This document shows, in pieces, positions 22,800 to 23,546 of a stretch of DNA of 23,546 nucleotides (positions are counted from its first letter, which is position 1; the number at the start of each line of letters is the position of its first letter). The translations under genes and the position numbers were made by a program. Source of the stretch: DATJUF01 sp035524095 (GTDB taxonomy: Bacteria > Desulfobacterota > Binatia > Binatales > Binataceae); contig DATKPK010000118.1 in the NCBI GenBank assembly GCA_035524095.1, positions 1 through 23,546 on the forward strand, in the 5' to 3' direction. The notes under the pieces were generated by a model. The model saw nothing but the letters and a program-made list of their open reading frames with translations, did not search any database and was not told the DNA's origin.

Positions 22800-23082
22800 T
22801 TTGCGGGCAGGCTTAGATTCTTCAGAGGCTCCGTTCGCAGACTCGGTTACGCACGGCTGTGCAGGCGAGGTTTATCTCAAATGTGATTGGTGCGGCGCTC
22901 TTGCATCCTTTTGGATACGCCATAAGAACTATTGCCGTGATTGCCTGGCTGTGCGGTTGCCGGAAAACAAACCCGAGAAAAACTGGTGGCCGGCGGTTCA
23001 GCAGGTTGGTACCACTGCGGAGCTGTCACCTACTAGGGCACTGGCGTCCGAGCTCCAGCGAGCGGTGCGCTCGGTCGAATAA
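22774..23082 (+). CDS. Small zinc-ribbon-like protein, unknown function
   Basis: 102 residues. Starts at ATG 22774, overlapping the tailspike end by 26 nt, which suggests coupled translation; the ribosome site is weak. The centre has two CxxC pairs (C37-D-W-C40 and C54-R-D-C57) 13 residues apart, a plausible zinc site, within YLKCDWCGALASFWIRHKNYCRDCLAVRL. The rest is low in hydrophobic content with no membrane segment. Not recognised as a known phage protein; it may be a late accessory (moron) gene. It is the last gene before the terminator-like hairpin. Confidence 0.6.
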   Translation: MCTQEPFTNLRAGLDSSEAPFADSVTHGCAGEVYLKCDWCGALASFWIRHKNYCRDCLAVRLPENKPEKNWWPAVQQVGTTAELSPTRALASELQRAVRSVE

Positions 23083-23100
23083 GCCTCATCAGAGATGGAA

Positions 23101-23143
23101 AGCAGCCAGCAGCCTCAGAATCCTGGAGGGCTCGTTGCTTTTT
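23101..23143 (+). terminator. Rho-independent terminator of the late operon
   Basis: Starts 19 nt after the last phage stop. AGCAGCCAGC (23101-23110) pairs with GCTCGTTGCT (23130-23139) with one G-U and one C-C mismatch; inside, CCTC (23113-23116) pairs with GAGG (23126-23129). A run of five T (23139-23143) follows. The fold was drawn by hand and its energy is not computed. Confidence 0.55.
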
Positions 23144-23148
23144 GGTAT

Positions 23149-23219
23149 CGCAAGCGGGGGTGCCGGGGAGGCAGCTTTAGTTTTGTCGATCTCATGCTTT
23201 CCCGGTACCCTCGCTTGCG
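23149..23219. repeat. 19-bp inverted repeat at the phage/host-like boundary
   Basis: Left arm 23149-23167 and right arm 23201-23219, spaced by 33 bp. The arms match at 17 of 19 positions, and both mismatches would be G-U pairs in a + strand RNA, giving an unbroken helix. No T run follows, so it is not a standard terminator. The right arm overlaps the C-terminus of the convergent gene. Confidence 0.6.
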
Positions 23220-23546
23220 GATGATGGTGCGCTGGAGGGGTGCGGCACGACGGGCGTTGGCCGCAACGACTCCGTGCCCTGCGAAGTGAGCTCAAGCCCC
23301 GGCTCTCGCCGAAGCGCGTCGACCAGGCGCCGTGCGATCTCATCTGCAGTCTGCACTGCATCATGTAACGGGACCGGATACCGGACTACCATCGCAAGCC
23401 CGGTCGTGCGAAGCTCGATACGGCTTTGGGGCTTGGGCATTTCGAATCGTATATTCAGATCCAATTCGACCCTGCGAGACTCGCGCTGAATAGTATCGCG
23501 ATAGCGGGCGAAGACGCCATTGACGACTTCCAGGATTCTCTTCTCG
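23192..23546 (-). CDS. Partial non-phage gene, possibly MscS-type mechanosensitive channel C-terminus
   Basis: Convergent with the phage operon; the frame enters from the right edge, so only the last ~117 residues are visible. Recognisable parts: an opening helix EKRILEVVNGVFARYRDTIQ, a strand pair VELDLNIRFE and SRIELRTTGLAMVVRYPV, the helix VQTADEIARRLVDALRREPGLEL, and a Pro/Ser-rich tail. The VxLRTT-G-x-x-VVRYPV pattern followed by a helix is like the cytoplasmic end of some MscS channel proteins; the family call is tentative because only the C-terminus is seen. Coding direction, loss of phage character and the terminator between mark it as likely host chromosome, so the prophage end is probably close. 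Confidence 0.5.
   Translation of the reverse strand, partial: EKRILEVVNGVFARYRDTIQRESRRVELDLNIRFEMPKPQSRIELRTTGLAMVVRYPVPLHDAVQTADEIARRLVDALRREPGLELTSQGTESLRPTPVVPHPSSAPSSASEGTGKA

Noticed and set aside
23089..23364. Two other frames near the right end (minus 23089-23364, plus 23274-23489)
   Set aside because: Overlap the better supported partial minus gene and lack any recognisable pattern.
1..23546. CRISPR array, tRNA or defence system
   Set aside because: No spaced direct repeats, cloverleaf-like segments or known defence proteins were seen.

Overview
The window holds almost the entire late (virion structural) operon of a contractile-tailed phage, most likely a prophage. All phage genes lie on the + strand and run head to tail. 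At the right edge one convergent gene on the - strand does not look viral and may be host chromosome. The nearest architectural match is a mosaic: a Mu-type head module (large terminase, DUF935 portal, Mu I-type protease, Mu T-type capsid, gp36 and gp37 homologues) joined to a P2-type tail and baseplate module (sheath, FII tube, E/E' chaperone, U, X, D, V, W, J, I). Such modules point to a Gram-negative (diderm) host. The sequence alone does not name the host; no integrase, transposase, repressor, lysis gene, tRNA or rRNA is visible here.

Layout. Positions 1-1412: 3' part of the large terminase. 1521-2903: portal. 2992-4155: capsid protease/scaffold. 4213-4911: probable head decoration protein. 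4993-5949: major capsid. 6043-7349: gp36- and gp37-type head-tail connector proteins. 7463-9217: tail sheath. 9276-9794: tail tube. 9832-10265: tail-assembly chaperone made in two forms through a very convincing -1 ribosomal frameshift. 10307-10594: an RNA-recognition-motif (RRM) protein, unexpected in this place. 10624-11700: a short, arginine-rich protein in the tape-measure position. 11753-14300: U, X, D and V homologues (tail completion, baseplate hub and spike). 14313-15230: a glycosyltransferase-like gene set inside the baseplate block. 15284-17868: W, J and I (baseplate wedge). 17868-19237: two fibre-type proteins. 19365-22799: a large tailspike with an apparent secretion signal. 22774-23082: a small zinc-ribbon protein. 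A terminator-like hairpin (23101-23143) and a long inverted repeat (23149-23219) then separate the operon from the convergent partial gene at 23192-23546.

How it works together. Terminase, portal, protease and capsid build and fill the head; gp36/gp37-type proteins join head to tail; sheath, tube, chaperone and tape measure build the tail; D/V/W/J/I and the fibres form the baseplate and adsorption apparatus.

The points that go beyond an ordinary phage operon are: (1) the RRM gene directly behind the frameshift site; (2) one beta-rich domain reused in decoration, connector and sheath proteins; (3) the short basic protein where a tape measure should be; (4) the glycosyltransferase between V and W; (5) a tailspike that begins with what looks like a Sec signal peptide.
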